Shown here one piece after another: positions 29,569 to 39,600 of a stretch of 64,000 bases of DNA. This DNA is from Serratia marcescens (GTDB lineage Bacteria > Pseudomonadota > Gammaproteobacteria > Enterobacterales > Enterobacteriaceae): positions 930,001 through 994,000 of the forward strand of contig NZ_VFMJ01000001.1 of NCBI RefSeq assembly GCF_006715005.1. Direction: 5' to 3'. Both the position numbers and the translations under genes were made by a program. Position 1 is the stretch's first letter; each line of letters begins with the position of its first letter. Below the pieces are notes generated by a model. That model was given only the letters and a program-made list of their open reading frames with translations, was not told the DNA's origin and ran no database searches.

Positions 29569-32043
29569 TCAGGCGCCTTGCGGCACCGCGTGCGCGGTAT
29601 TTTTCAGCGCCGGCCCCTGATATTTCTCGATCTGCAGCTGCGCCATCTGCCCGCAGTTGCCCTGCGCCAGGCTGGAAGAGCCGATATCGAAGGTCAGGCA
29701 GTTGACGTTGCCGTTCTTGCACAGCGAGCCGGGCTGCGCCGGATCGGCCGGATCGAACCAGGCGCCTTCACTGATGCGCACCACGCCAGGCCGCACGTCT
29801 TCGCTGACCACCGCGCCCACCAGGATCTGGCCGCGATCGTTGAACGCCCGCACCAGATCGCCGCCGCTGATGCCGCGCGGCTGCGCGTCCTGCGGGTGGA
29901 TCAGGATCGCTTCACGATCCGCTACCGCGTATTTCTCGCGCAGCGGCGTGTTGTCGAGCTGAGAATGCAGCCGGTTGGTCGGGTGGGCGGTATTGAGCGA
30001 CAGCGGATATTTGGCCGCTTCCGGTCCGCGGTACCACTCGTGCGGTGGCATCCAGGTCGGGATGCCGGGGCAATCCGCATAATGCATTTTGGCAATCGCA
30101 TCGGAGTAGATTTCAATCTTGCCCGACGGCGTGCCCAGCGGGTTCAGCAGCGGGTTGTCACGATAATCGGCGAAGCGCACCCACTGCGTGTTGGCCTCCG
30201 GCACCGGGAAGCGCACGTAGTTGTTGGATTGCCAGAACATGTCGAACGGCGGCAGCGCCACCCGCGCGGCGCGCGCCTGGTTCTTCATGTCGTCGTACAT
30301 GCCTTTCAGCCACTGGGTTTCGTCCTTGCCCTCGGTAAAGGCTTCCTGTACGCCCAGCCTGGCCGCCATCGCCGAGAAGATGTCGAAGTCGCTGCGCGAC
30401 TCGTGCTGCGGCGGCACGCATTGATGCATCGGGAACACGTAGAGCTGCGAATAGTCGCCCCCCATCTCCAGATCGTTGCGCTCGTAGCTGGTGGTGGCCG
30501 GCAGCACGATGTCGGCATGCTTGGCGGTGGCGGTCCAGTAAGGCTCGTTGACCACGATGGTGTCCGGCCGCTGCCAGGCTTTGACCAGGTTATTGGTGTC
30601 CTGATGCTGGTGGAAGGTGTTGCCGCCCGCCACATACACCATTTTCACCTCAGGGTAGGTGACCTTGGCTCCGTTGAAGTCGATGGTTTTGCCCGGGTTG
30701 CTCAGGCATTCGGCGATGCGCGCCACCGGGATCGGCGCCGGGGAGTTCTTCGGCGCGTTGCCGGCGGAGATGCCGGCGATGATGCCGCCCTTGGCGGTCG
30801 GGCTGCCGCCGGAGGAATAGTGGTAGCTGAAGCCGAAGCCGCCGCCCGGCAGGCCGATCTGGCCGAGCATCGCCGCCACCGTCACCAGCAGCCAGTGCTG
30901 CTGTTCGCCGTGGTGCTGGCGCTGAATGCCCCAGCCGCCCATGATCATGGTGCGATGCTTCGCCATCTCGCGCGCCAGACCGCGCAGCGTGTCGGCATCG
31001 ACGCCGCTGATGTCGGCCGCCCATTCGGCGGTTTTCGCCACGCCGTCGCTCTCGCCCAGCAGGTAGGCCTGGAACTTGTCGAAGCCGACGGTGTAGGTTT
31101 TCAGGAAGTCCGGGTTATGCAGCTTCTCGGTCAGCAGCGTGTGGGCGATGCCGATCAGCATGGCGCCGTCGGTATAAGGACGCGGGGCGATCCACTGCGC
31201 ATTGACGAACTTGGCGCTGTCGCTGTGCACCGGATCGATGCTGATCACCCGGGTGCCTTTCTTCTTCAGCGCCTCGAAGCCGGTCTGGCCGACGTGATCC
31301 GGCACGTTCCAGCTGTTTTTCAGCGTGACCATCGGGTTGCAGCCCCACAGGATCACCAGCTCGCTGTTCTCGATCACGTTCGGCCAGGCGGTCTGCTGTT
31401 CGTAGACCTCCATTGAGCCGACCACGTGCGACATGATCACCTGTGCCGCGCCGGTGGAGTAGTCGCCGGCGTAGCCGAGGAAACCGCCGGTCAGGTTCAT
31501 CAGGCGCTGCAGCAGCGTGCGGCTGTTGTGCAGCATGCCGACGCTTTTCCAGCCGTAGGAACCGGCGTAGATCGACTGCGGCCCGTAATCTTTTTGCAGG
31601 CGAGTGATCTCATTGCACACCAGCTCGGTCGCTTTGTCCCAGCTGACGCGCACCCACTCGTCACGGCCGCGCAGCTCGGTGCGGCTGCCGGGGCCGCCTT
31701 CCAGCCAGCTTTTACGCACCATCGGGTATTTGATGCGGTTCTCGGCGTGCACCTGATAAGGCGCCATGGTGATCAGCTCATTGGGATACGGATCGTCCTG
31801 CACCGGCTGCACGCCGACCATCTTGCCGTCCTGCACGATGGCCTCAAACGCGCCCCAGTGGGCGCCGGTCAGGATGCCTTTTTGCGCCTGACGCAAGACG
31901 ATGAACTGCGGCAGCGCTTCGCTGATGGCCTGCGCCAGCGCCGCTTTGGGCCATAAGCCTGCCAGCAGCGGGGCGGTGGCCAGCGCGGCGGCGCCGGTCA
32001 GGAAGCGGCGGCGGCTCATTGTTAACGGTTGTTGGTTGCTCAT
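29569..32043 (-). CDS. torA: Trimethylamine-N-oxide reductase catalytic subunit (molybdopterin, Tat-exported)
   Basis: This 824-residue periplasmic enzyme of the DMSO reductase family has a twin-arginine signal, SRRRFLT at 9-15, followed by an ALA-type cleavage region. The stretches AGDYSTGAAQVIMSHVVGS, VEDN-free IQRQHHGEQQHW and HPTNRLHSQL are typical of TMAO/biotin sulfoxide reductases. The serine in YSTGAAQ is the expected Mo ligand. It takes electrons from TorC, encoded 12 bases upstream. Several stretches look closer to E. coli TorZ than to TorA as I recall them, so torZ is an alternative symbol. No TorD chaperone gene is in the window. Confidence 0.85.
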   Translation of the reverse strand: MSNQQPLTMSRRRFLTGAAALATAPLLAGLWPKAALAQAISEALPQFIVLRQAQKGILTGAHWGAFEAIVQDGKMVGVQPVQDDPYPNELITMAPYQVHAENRIKYPMVRKSWLEGGPGSRTELRGRDEWVRVSWDKATELVCNEITRLQKDYGPQSIYAGSYGWKSVGMLHNSRTLLQRLMNLTGGFLGYAGDYSTGAAQVIMSHVVGSMEVYEQQTAWPNVIENSELVILWGCNPMVTLKNSWNVPDHVGQTGFEALKKKGTRVISIDPVHSDSAKFVNAQWIAPRPYTDGAMLIGIAHTLLTEKLHNPDFLKTYTVGFDKFQAYLLGESDGVAKTAEWAADISGVDADTLRGLAREMAKHRTMIMGGWGIQRQHHGEQQHWLLVTVAAMLGQIGLPGGGFGFSYHYSSGGSPTAKGGIIAGISAGNAPKNSPAPIPVARIAECLSNPGKTIDFNGAKVTYPEVKMVYVAGGNTFHQHQDTNNLVKAWQRPDTIVVNEPYWTATAKHADIVLPATTSYERNDLEMGGDYSQLYVFPMHQCVPPQHESRSDFDIFSAMAARLGVQEAFTEGKDETQWLKGMYDDMKNQARAARVALPPFDMFWQSNNYVRFPVPEANTQWVRFADYRDNPLLNPLGTPSGKIEIYSDAIAKMHYADCPGIPTWMPPHEWYRGPEAAKYPLSLNTAHPTNRLHSQLDNTPLREKYAVADREAILIHPQDAQPRGISGGDLVRAFNDRGQILVGAVVSEDVRPGVVRISEGAWFDPADPAQPGSLCKNGNVNCLTFDIGSSSLAQGNCGQMAQLQIEKYQGPALKNTAHAVPQGA

Positions 32044-32055
32044 TGCGCTTCTCCC

Positions 32056-33216
32056 TTAAAGCTTGGCCGGTGCGGCAGGTGGCATGTCGCTGGCGTGTTT
32101 TTGTACGTATTGTGTCAGCACGCGCAGCTGTTCCTGCGTCAGCGAGGTGCGCGGCGCCATGCCTTTGATGACGCCGATCCATTGGTTGGCGTTGAAGCGA
32201 TCGAGCGCGGTCAGCCCGTGGCAGCCGGTACAGTTGGCCGACATCATGTCCGCGGCGTAACGCCAGATTTTTTGCTGGTCGTCGATCAACTGTTTACGCG
32301 GCAACCACACTTGCAAAGAGACCTGATGCCAGACCAGACCGGTTTCCGCATCGGTCTGGGTGGATGCGGTCTTCAGCTGTTTGCGCGCGTCTTCACCCAG
32401 CAGCACGCTGAGGATGCGTTTGCCCTGCGCGGCGTAGAACACTTCGCTGACCCCGTCCTGCTGCCAGCCGCTCACGGTGGCCAGCACCTTGTCGCCCTCC
32501 TGCTTCACCACCTGCACTTCGGTGGATGGCATCAGGTTGCCGGCGTTATGGCTGTCGTCCGCGCTGAGGAAGAACGGCTCGGTGGCGATGGTGTAGAGGG
32601 TGGTGGCGTCCGGGGCGGTCAACGCCGCGGCCTTCGCCAGCTCGGCGGCGCCGGCCTGGGTTTCGCCGCTCATGTCCGGCAGGATGTGGGCCACGCCCTT
32701 ATGGCAGTCGATGCAGGTCTCGCCCTGTTTGATCGCCACCGGGTGCTGCAGGCGCGCCTCAGGGCGCTGGGCGGTGATCTCCATGGCGTCGTAGCTGTGG
32801 CAGGAGCGGCAGGTGGCCGAGTCGTTCTCTTTCAGCGTCTTCCAGACCGATTGCGCCATCGCCAGCTTGTGCGCTTCGTATTTTTCCGGTGTGTCGATGG
32901 TGCCGACCATTTCGCCGTAAATGTCTTTCACCGCGCGGATTTTGGTCCACAGGTAATCGATCGGCTGATGGGGGACGTGGCAGTCGGCGCACTCGGCGCG
33001 GATGCCTTTGGTGTTCTGGAAGTGGACGCTGCCCTGATATTCGGCCAGCGGTTGTTGCATGGTGTGGCAGGAAACGCAGAAGGCGGTATCGCTGGTTTTA
33101 TGGAATACGGTGGCGGTCCCGGCCAACAGCGCCGCGCCGAGGATAATCCCCAGCAGCAAAAGCCATAGCCATCCCCACCGGCGCTTTTTTTCAAAGCCAG
33201 TCAGTTTTTTGCTCAT
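32056..33216 (-). CDS. torC: Pentahaem c-type cytochrome, NapC/NirT family (TorC/TorY)
   Basis: This 386-residue protein has one N-terminal membrane anchor (WLWLLLLGIILGAALLAG). Four haem motifs lie in the NapC-like domain (CVSCH, CADCH, CRSCH, CIDCH), and a fifth, CTGCH, lies in the C-terminal extension that defines TorC/TorY. It passes electrons from menaquinol to the TMAO reductase. The start MSKKLTGFEKK is chosen over an ATG 15 codons upstream, which would lengthen the cytoplasmic side. It forms an operon with torA. Confidence 0.87.
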   Translation of the reverse strand: MSKKLTGFEKKRRWGWLWLLLLGIILGAALLAGTATVFHKTSDTAFCVSCHTMQQPLAEYQGSVHFQNTKGIRAECADCHVPHQPIDYLWTKIRAVKDIYGEMVGTIDTPEKYEAHKLAMAQSVWKTLKENDSATCRSCHSYDAMEITAQRPEARLQHPVAIKQGETCIDCHKGVAHILPDMSGETQAGAAELAKAAALTAPDATTLYTIATEPFFLSADDSHNAGNLMPSTEVQVVKQEGDKVLATVSGWQQDGVSEVFYAAQGKRILSVLLGEDARKQLKTASTQTDAETGLVWHQVSLQVWLPRKQLIDDQQKIWRYAADMMSANCTGCHGLTALDRFNANQWIGVIKGMAPRTSLTQEQLRVLTQYVQKHASDMPPAAPAKL

Positions 33217-33322
33217 GGTAAACCCGCTTATAATTATGAATTTAAAATAAAATCTTGCCAAAAGGCCACCGACCGAAGGTCAGAATGCCACGTCGATTGC
33301 AGGGGTAATAATAGAAGAGGGT

Positions 33323-33386
33323 TAACCCCATAGGGTTATCCGTAGTCAAAAAAATGGCGTATATCGCAAAAAATAGCGTTATATTC
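33323..33386 (-). promoter_or_regulatory. Palindrome and direct repeats upstream of torC
   Basis: TAACCCCATAGGGTTA at 33323-33338 has perfect 6-base arms. Just beyond it, AAAAAATGGCGTATAT and AAAAAATAGCGTTATAT (about 33349-33384) form near-direct repeats about 20 bases apart, two helical turns. These are candidate sites for the regulator of torCA. They do not match the E. coli TorR box as I recall it. Confidence 0.4.
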
Positions 33387-33449
33387 TAAATTATATAGCG
33401 GTGGGGCGGTGCAGCAGGGAAAGCGAGCGCAGCACGCGCTCGCGATGGG

Positions 33450-33872
33450 TCAGGCCGTGGGCAGATAGGCCTGGCCGCTCAACCACAGGCGGATGGCGGT
33501 GAGGCTGGCTTCGAAATGCGGTTCCGGCAGGGCGTCCGGCGCGCACCAGCGCCACTCGGCGCATTTTTCGGGTTCTTTCAGCTCGGCGTTGCCACCGGGG
33601 TGATCCACCTGCAGGCAGATGGACACCGTGTGTTTGCCTTCGGCGCGCCAGGTTTGCAGATTGTTGCTGACGCCAACGAAGCGCGGCGGAGCGATGAGCA
33701 ACCCGGTTTCTTCGGCGATTTCGCGCTGGGCGCACTGCTCGAAGGTTTCGCCGGCATCCAGATGCCCGCCGGGGATAGACCAAAAGGGCGCATGTGAGCC
33801 GCAGCGTTTGCCCAACAAAATCTCACCTTGTGGGTTGACGATGATCACCCCGACGCCCGTCACTACGTTCAT
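33450..33872 (-). CDS. Nudix hydrolase
   Basis: This 140-residue protein from MNVVTGVGVIIVNPQGE carries a complete Nudix box: GGHLDAGETFEQCAQ followed by REIAEETGL, with all catalytic glutamates. It would hydrolyse a nucleoside diphosphate derivative. The substrate cannot be read from the sequence. The open frame has another ATG 13 codons upstream with no better context. It is divergent from fruB. Confidence 0.85.
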   Translation of the reverse strand: MNVVTGVGVIIVNPQGEILLGKRCGSHAPFWSIPGGHLDAGETFEQCAQREIAEETGLLIAPPRFVGVSNNLQTWRAEGKHTVSICLQVDHPGGNAELKEPEKCAEWRWCAPDALPEPHFEASLTAIRLWLSGQAYLPTA

Positions 33873-34020
33873 GCTTTTCTCCGTCAGCAAAGTTTCAGCA
33901 CAGTATGTCATTTTGCCCTGGCGCTGACCAATGCGCCGGCAAAAGTGTGCGTAAGCTCAAAAATCTGCAATGGCGAAAGGGAGAAAACTTGCTTTCACCT
34001 TGCGCTGCTTACACACTCCT

Positions 34021-34032
34021 TGAAACGTTTCA
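34021..34032 (+). promoter_or_regulatory. Cra (FruR) operator 1 upstream of fruB
   Basis: TGAAACGTTTCA is a perfect palindrome that matches the Cra recognition sequence. It is the distal of two sites before fruB. Fructose 1-phosphate would release the repressor. Confidence 0.8.
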
Positions 34033-34086
34033 GCGTTATCCGGCCGTTTGTGGCCAGCGGGTAGCGCTCCTTTTTCCCAATGAGGC

Positions 34087-34098
34087 TGAAACGATTCA
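34087..34098 (+). promoter_or_regulatory. Cra (FruR) operator 2 upstream of fruB
   Basis: TGAAACGATTCA has one mismatch to the palindromic Cra site and lies 22 bases before the fruB start. The pair of sites matches the arrangement known for the E. coli fru operon. Confidence 0.75.
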
Positions 34099-34119
34099 AT
34101 TCAGCAGGAGAGGAGAATC

Positions 34120-35253
34120 ATGTTCCAGTTGTCACCGCAAGACATTCATCTGGGCGCCGCTGCCGCCGGTAAGCAGGAGGCCATCCGTCAGGTGGCCGCC
34201 GCCCTGACCGACGCCGGCTGCGTCAGCGCCGGTTACGTGGACGGCATGTTGCAGCGCGAACTGCAGACGTCCACCTACCTGGGCAACGGCATCGCCATTC
34301 CGCACGGCACCACCGATACCCGCGATCTGGTGTTGAAAACCGGCGTGCAGGTGTTCCAGTTCCCGCAGGGCATTGCGTGGGGCGAAGGCCAAACCGCCTA
34401 TGTGGCGATCGGCATTGCCGCCCGTTCCGACGAGCATTTGGCGCTGCTGCGCCAGCTCACGCACGTGCTGAGTGATGACAGCGTGGCGGAGCTGCTGGCG
34501 AAAACCACCTCCGCGGAAGAGCTGCGCAGCTTGCTGATGGGCGAACAGCAGAGCGCCGAATTCCAGTTCGACGTTTCGCTGATTACGCTCGACGTCGCGG
34601 CCGACAGCCTGATGACGCTGCAGGCGCTGAACGCCGGCCGGTTGCAAAAGGCCGGCGCGGTCAACGCGCAGTTCGTCAGCGATGTCATCACCCGCAAGCC
34701 GCTGAACCTGGGGCAGGGCATCTGGCTGAGCGACAGCGTCGAAGGCAACCTGGCCAGCGCGGCTACCGTCAGCCGCCCGGCGCAGGCTTTCGTGGAAGAC
34801 GGCGAGCCGGTGGCGCTGCTGCTGACGGTGTCGGTTGCCGACGCGCAGCCGCTGGCGGTGCTCAACTACCTCAGCGACCTGCTGCTGACCAACAAAGCTG
34901 AACGCTTGCTGAAAGCGGATGCCGCCGGGGTGCTGGCGCTGCTGACCAGCGAAGTGGCCGAGGAGAGCAGCGTGCTGAGCGCCGAATTCGTGATCCGCAA
35001 CGAGCATGGTCTGCACGCGCGGCCGGGCACGGCGTTGGTCAACGTGATCAAAAGTTTCAACAGCGACATCACCGTCACTAACCTGGACGGCAGCGGCAAG
35101 CCGGCCAACGGGCGCAGCCTGATGAAGGTGGTGGCGCTGGGCGTGAAGAAAGGGCATCACCTGCGCTTTACCGCCAATGGAGAAGATGCTGAAGCCGCGC
35201 TGAAGGCGATTGGCGAAGCGATTAATGAAGGACTGGGCGAGGGCGCAGCATGA
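34120..35253 (+). CDS. fruB: Fructose PTS diphosphoryl transfer protein (IIA-FPr)
   Basis: This 377-residue protein has an N-terminal EIIA domain with the phosphorylated histidine H62 in AIPHGT, a central linker domain, and a C-terminal HPr-like domain with H299 in GLHARPG. It accepts phosphate from enzyme I and passes it to FruA. AGGAG precedes the ATG. The stop overlaps the fruK start by 4 bases. Regulation by Cra is indicated by two upstream sites. Confidence 0.95.
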   Translation: MFQLSPQDIHLGAAAAGKQEAIRQVAAALTDAGCVSAGYVDGMLQRELQTSTYLGNGIAIPHGTTDTRDLVLKTGVQVFQFPQGIAWGEGQTAYVAIGIAARSDEHLALLRQLTHVLSDDSVAELLAKTTSAEELRSLLMGEQQSAEFQFDVSLITLDVAADSLMTLQALNAGRLQKAGAVNAQFVSDVITRKPLNLGQGIWLSDSVEGNLASAATVSRPAQAFVEDGEPVALLLTVSVADAQPLAVLNYLSDLLLTNKAERLLKADAAGVLALLTSEVAEESSVLSAEFVIRNEHGLHARPGTALVNVIKSFNSDITVTNLDGSGKPANGRSLMKVVALGVKKGHHLRFTANGEDAEAALKAIGEAINEGLGEGAA

Positions 35254-36191
35254 GCAGAAGAGTAGCAACAATCACCCTGAACCCGGCGTACGATCTGGTG
35301 GGTTTCTGCCCGCAGATCGAGCGCGGGGAAGTCAACCGGGTAAAAACCGCCGGCCTGCACGCCGCCGGTAAGGGCATCAACGTCGCCAAAGTGTTGAAGG
35401 ATTTGGGCATCGACGTCACCGTCGGCGGTTTCCTGGGCAAAGACAATCAGGACGGTTTCCAGCTGCTGTTCAGCGATCTGGGGATCGCCAACCGCTTCCA
35501 GGTGGTGCCGGGCCGCACCCGCATCAACGTCAAGCTGACGGAAAAAGACGGTGAAGTGACCGACTTCAACTTCTCCGGTTTTGAAGTGACGCCGCAGGAC
35601 TGGGATCGCTTCGTCAGCGACTCGCTGAGCTGGCTGGGCCAGTTCGACATGGTGGCGGTGAGCGGCAGCCTGCCGGCCGGCGTCGATCCCGATGCCTTTA
35701 CCGACTGGATGACCCAGCTGCGCGCCAAGTGCCCGTGCATCATTTTCGACAGCAGCCGCGAAGCGCTGGTCGCCGGGCTGAAGGCCTCGCCGTGGCTGGT
35801 GAAGCCGAACCGCCGCGAGCTGGAAATCTGGGCCGGCCGCCCGCTGCCGACGCTGGCGGACGTGGTCGACGCCGCGCATGCGCTGCGTGAACAGGGCATC
35901 GCCCACGTGGTGATCTCCCTCGGCGCGGAAGGCGCGCTGTGGGTTAACGCGTCCGGCGCCTGGATCGCCAAACCGCCGTCCTGTGAGGTGGTCAGCACCG
36001 TGGGCGCCGGCGATTCGATGGTCGGGGGCCTGATTTACGGCCTGCTGATGCGCGAATCCAGCGAACACACCCTGCGTCTGGCCACGGCGGTAGCGGCGCT
36101 GGCGGTCAGCCAGAGCAACGTCGGCGTGACCGATCGTCCCCAGTTGGCCGCGATGATGGCGCGCGTCGATCTGAAACCTTTCAATCAATAG
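35250..36191 (+). CDS. fruK: 1-phosphofructokinase
   Basis: This is a 313-residue PfkB-family sugar kinase. The N-terminal substrate motif is [14 protein letters not shown] and the C-terminal nucleotide/catalytic motif is [11 protein letters not shown]. It phosphorylates fructose 1-phosphate to the 1,6-bisphosphate. The start overlaps fruB (ATGA) and the stop lies 11 bases before fruA. Confidence 0.95.
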   Translation: MSRRVATITLNPAYDLVGFCPQIERGEVNRVKTAGLHAAGKGINVAKVLKDLGIDVTVGGFLGKDNQDGFQLLFSDLGIANRFQVVPGRTRINVKLTEKDGEVTDFNFSGFEVTPQDWDRFVSDSLSWLGQFDMVAVSGSLPAGVDPDAFTDWMTQLRAKCPCIIFDSSREALVAGLKASPWLVKPNRRELEIWAGRPLPTLADVVDAAHALREQGIAHVVISLGAEGALWVNASGAWIAKPPSCEVVSTVGAGDSMVGGLIYGLLMRESSEHTLRLATAVAALAVSQSNVGVTDRPQLAAMMARVDLKPFNQ

Positions 36192-36202
36192 CAGGAGGCA
36201 GA

Positions 36203-37888
36203 ATGAAAACGCTGCTGATGGTAGACAGTTCGCTGGGGCAGGCCCGTGGCCACCTGGCGAAACGCATGCTGGAGGCTGCCGCGGCCAAAACCGGCCTGAC
36301 GCTGGTCGAGTCGCTGCAGGACGCCGAACTGGTGGCGGTGGCGGGGCAGTCTGCCCCTGCTGACGCCGGGCTGAACGGCAAATTGGTGTATGTGGGCGAC
36401 GTAGAGCAGGCGGTGCGTGAACCGGAGGCTTTTCTGGCGCGCGCCAAGGCCGAAGCTGAAACCTATCAGGCGCCGCAGGCGGCGGCGCCGGTGAAAGCCG
36501 ATGGGCAAAAACGCATCGTGGCGATCACCGCTTGCCCAACCGGCGTGGCGCACACCTTTATGGCGGCCGAAGCCATTGAAAGCGAAGCCAAAAAACGCGG
36601 CTGGTGGGTGAAAGTGGAAACGCGCGGCTCCGTCGGCGCCGGCAATGCCATCACCCCGGAAGAAGTGGCGGCGGCGGATCTGGTGATCGTCGCGGCGGAC
36701 ATCGAGGTGGATCTGGACAAGTTTGCCGGTAAGCCGATGTATCGTACTTCCACCGGTCTGGCGCTGAAGAAAACCGCCCAGGAACTGGACAAGGCGCTGG
36801 CCGAGGCGGAGGTGTTCCAGCCGCAGCAGCGAGGTAGCGCGGCGCCGGCGGCGAAAAAGAAAGAGGGCAGCGGCCCGTATCGCCACCTGCTGACCGGCGT
36901 GTCCTACATGCTGCCGATGGTGGTGGCCGGCGGTCTGTGCATCGCGCTGTCGTTCGTGTTCGGCATCAAGGCGTTTGAAGTCAAAGGTACGTTGGCGGCG
37001 GCGCTGATGCAGATCGGCGGCGGCTCCGCCTTTGCACTGATGGTGCCGGTGTTGGCCGGTTTCATCGCCTTCTCCATCGCGGATCGTCCGGGCCTGACGC
37101 CGGGCCTGATCGGCGGCATGTTGGCGGTGAGCACCGGCGCCGGGTTCCTCGGCGGCATCATCGCCGGCTTCCTGGCGGGTTATGTCGCCAAGGCGATCAG
37201 CGGCAAGCTGCGCCTGCCGCAAAGTATGGAAGCGCTGAAGCCAATCCTGATCATTCCGCTGGTCGCCAGCTTGATCACCGGCCTCATCATGATTTACGTG
37301 GTCGGCACGCCGGTGGCGAAAATCATGGAAGGTCTGACCCATTGGCTGCAATCGCTGGGCACCGCCAACGCCGTACTGCTGGGGGCAATCCTCGGCGGCA
37401 TGATGTGTACCGACATGGGCGGCCCGGTGAACAAAGCGGCCTACGCGTTCGGCGTCGCGCTGCTCAGTTCCTCGGTGTATGCGCCGATGGCGGCGATCAT
37501 GGCGGCGGGCATGGTACCACCGCTGGCGATGGGTCTGGCGACGCTGCTGGCGCGCCGCAAGTTCCCGAAATCCGAACAGGAAGGCGGCAAGGCGGCGTTG
37601 GTGCTGGGGCTGTGCTTCATCACCGAAGGGGCGATTCCGTTCGCCGCCCGCGACCCGATGCGCGTGCTACCGTGCTGCATTGCCGGCGGGGCGCTGACCG
37701 GCGCGCTGTCGATGGCCTTCGGCGCCAAGCTGATGGCACCGCACGGCGGGCTGTTCGTGTTGCTGATCCCGGGCGCGATTTCGCCGGTGTTGCTGTACCT
37801 GGTGGCGATCGCCGCCGGTACGCTGCTGGCGGGCGTAGCTTATGCCCTGCTGAAACGTGCTGAGGTACCGGTTACCGCCGCGGCGTAA
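36203..37888 (+). CDS. fruA: Fructose PTS permease IIBC
   Basis: This 561-residue membrane protein has a degenerate IIB-like domain at about 1-85 and an active IIB domain with the phosphocysteine C111 in TACPTGVAHT. The IIC membrane domain runs from about residue 226 to the end. It imports fructose and phosphorylates it at C1. AGGAGG precedes the ATG. It is the last gene of fruBKA and is followed by a strong terminator. Confidence 0.95.
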   Translation: MKTLLMVDSSLGQARGHLAKRMLEAAAAKTGLTLVESLQDAELVAVAGQSAPADAGLNGKLVYVGDVEQAVREPEAFLARAKAEAETYQAPQAAAPVKADGQKRIVAITACPTGVAHTFMAAEAIESEAKKRGWWVKVETRGSVGAGNAITPEEVAAADLVIVAADIEVDLDKFAGKPMYRTSTGLALKKTAQELDKALAEAEVFQPQQRGSAAPAAKKKEGSGPYRHLLTGVSYMLPMVVAGGLCIALSFVFGIKAFEVKGTLAAALMQIGGGSAFALMVPVLAGFIAFSIADRPGLTPGLIGGMLAVSTGAGFLGGIIAGFLAGYVAKAISGKLRLPQSMEALKPILIIPLVASLITGLIMIYVVGTPVAKIMEGLTHWLQSLGTANAVLLGAILGGMMCTDMGGPVNKAAYAFGVALLSSSVYAPMAAIMAAGMVPPLAMGLATLLARRKFPKSEQEGGKAALVLGLCFITEGAIPFAARDPMRVLPCCIAGGALTGALSMAFGAKLMAPHGGLFVLLIPGAISPVLLYLVAIAAGTLLAGVAYALLKRAEVPVTAAA

Positions 37889-37904
37889 GCCTCGTCGATA
37901 ACGC

Positions 37905-37935
37905 AAAACGCGCAGCCTCGAGCTGCGCGTTTTTG
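37905..37935 (+). terminator. fruBKA terminator
   Basis: ACGCGCAGC/GCTGCGCGT pairs with a short loop and is followed by five T. An A4 tract lies before it. Confidence 0.9.
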
Positions 37936-38049
37936 TTTGTGCCTTAGGCAGTTAGCACGATTTACCCCTAGCCAAAAGTCACAACGCTTTCTAAGCTGAT
38001 GGCGCGACTTTGTTCATGCGAACAAGAAATGACTCAAGGAGATTCATCC

Positions 38050-38643
38050 GTGGCTAAAAAAGTGGCGATCGTACTGGCATCCGGTTTCGCCGATTGGGAA
38101 TACGCGCTGATTGCCGGCGTTGGCGGCCCGTTTTATGGGCTGGAGGTGGCGTTTTTTGCGCCGCAGGCCGGAACGTTTCGCTCACAGGGCGGGCTGACGG
38201 TAGAGGTTGAAAAAGGCGTGGCTGAATTGGCGGATTGGCGCCCCGAGGTGCTGGTGGTGGTCGGCGGCACCCTTTGGGAAACCGAACGGGCACCGGATAT
38301 CAGCGCGTTGCTCAACGAGCAGTTTCAACGCGGCGCAACCCTGGCGGGCATTTGCGGCGGGACATTGGCGTTGGCGCGGGCCGGCCTGTTGAACGGCAGG
38401 ACACATACTTCCAACGCTGCCGAGTTCTTGACGCGCCATGTTGAGGGCTACACCGGGCAGCGCCATTTCGCGACGAGCGCCGCCGCCGTCGTGGATGACC
38501 GTGTCATTACGGCACCGGGCTCGGCGCCGGTCAGCTTTACCACCGCGGTGTTTAGGGCGGCGGGCCTGGATGAAGAGACGCTGCGCCAGTTCAGCGCCAT
38601 GCTGGCGGCGGAGCACACGGTGGGGGAAACCGCTCGCGCATAG
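38050..38643 (+). CDS. DJ-1/PfpI family protein
   Basis: This is a 197-residue class I glutamine amidotransferase-like protein. The nucleophile elbow AGICGGTLALA carries C102, and E17 in DWEYAL is the usual partner glutamate. It starts with GTG at 38050, because AAGGAG at 38036-38041 is spaced 8 bases from it. ATGs further upstream (37999, 38029) lie before or inside that site. Family members include proteases, glyoxalases and stress proteins. The activity is not predictable here. Confidence 0.8.
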   Translation: MAKKVAIVLASGFADWEYALIAGVGGPFYGLEVAFFAPQAGTFRSQGGLTVEVEKGVAELADWRPEVLVVVGGTLWETERAPDISALLNEQFQRGATLAGICGGTLALARAGLLNGRTHTSNAAEFLTRHVEGYTGQRHFATSAAAVVDDRVITAPGSAPVSFTTAVFRAAGLDEETLRQFSAMLAAEHTVGETARA

Positions 38644-38662
38644 GCGAGCGGCCAAGGGAGGG

Positions 38663-39502
38663 TTACTGCTGTGCTTTCAGCCAGGCGATCTCTTCCGCCC
38701 AGATATCCGGGTTTACCGTTTCCAGAATCAGCGGAATATTGTCGAAGCGCGGATCGCGCATGATGTAGCTGAACACCGTTTTGCCGATGTTGCCTTCCCC
38801 CAGGCTGTGGTGGCGGTCGACGCGGCTGTTGAACTCGCTCTTGGCGTCGTTCAGGTGCATGCCGCGCAGGTAGTTGAAGCCGACGATGTCGCCCAACTGC
38901 TTGAAAGTGCGCTCGCATTCTTCTTCGGTACGCAGGTCGTACCCGGCGGCGAAGGCGTGGCAGGTGTCGATGCAAACGCCGACGCGGCTCTTATCTTCCA
39001 CGCCGTCGATGATCGCCGCCAGGTGTTCGAATTTGAAGCCCAGGTTGCTGCCCTGGCCGGCGGTGTTCTCGATCACCGCCGTCACGCCGGCGGTTTTATC
39101 CAGCGCGATGTTGATCGATTCGGCGATGCGCGCCAGGCACTTGTCTTCATCGATTTGCAGCAGGTGGCTGCCGGGATGGAAGTTCAGCAGCGTCAGCCCC
39201 AGCTGTTCGCAGCGCTGCAGCTCGTCGATAAACGCCTCGCGTGATTTTTCCAATGCTTCGGCCACCGGGTGGCCCAGATTGATCAGGTAGCTGTCGTGCG
39301 GCAGGATCTGCCCCGGCCCGAAGCCGTACTGGGCACATGCGCTCTTGAACTTATCGATCACGTCGGCGGCCAGCGGTGCGGCCTTCCATTGACGCTGATT
39401 TTTGGTGAACAGGGCGAACGCGGTCGCCTCCAATTCGTGCGCGCGGATAACCGCCTGATCCACGCCGCCTGACGCGCTGACATGTGCACCGACAAACTTC
39501 AT
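38663..39502 (-). CDS. nfo: Endonuclease IV
   Basis: This 279-residue AP endonuclease with a TIM-barrel fold starts [13 protein letters not shown]. The zinc-site stretches include [39 protein letters not shown] and [25 protein letters not shown]. It incises abasic sites in base excision repair. A second ATG two codons upstream is possible but less conserved. The gene order nfo-yeiH-yeiE-lysP matches E. coli. Confidence 0.96.
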   Translation of the reverse strand: MKFVGAHVSASGGVDQAVIRAHELEATAFALFTKNQRQWKAAPLAADVIDKFKSACAQYGFGPGQILPHDSYLINLGHPVAEALEKSREAFIDELQRCEQLGLTLLNFHPGSHLLQIDEDKCLARIAESINIALDKTAGVTAVIENTAGQGSNLGFKFEHLAAIIDGVEDKSRVGVCIDTCHAFAAGYDLRTEEECERTFKQLGDIVGFNYLRGMHLNDAKSEFNSRVDRHHSLGEGNIGKTVFSYIMRDPRFDNIPLILETVNPDIWAEEIAWLKAQQ

Positions 39503-39600
39503 CTTCATTCTCCTGTGTTATCGGTGACATTATGGCATTGATGGCGGGCGGATTGAATGGCGAAAAGCGGCGGCCCGCCGAAGCGGGCCGCCGAGGGGGA

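Noticed and set aside
29554..31416. Plus-strand frame of 620 codons opposite torA
   Set aside because: Shadow of the molybdoenzyme gene. No recognisable domain and no ribosome-binding site.
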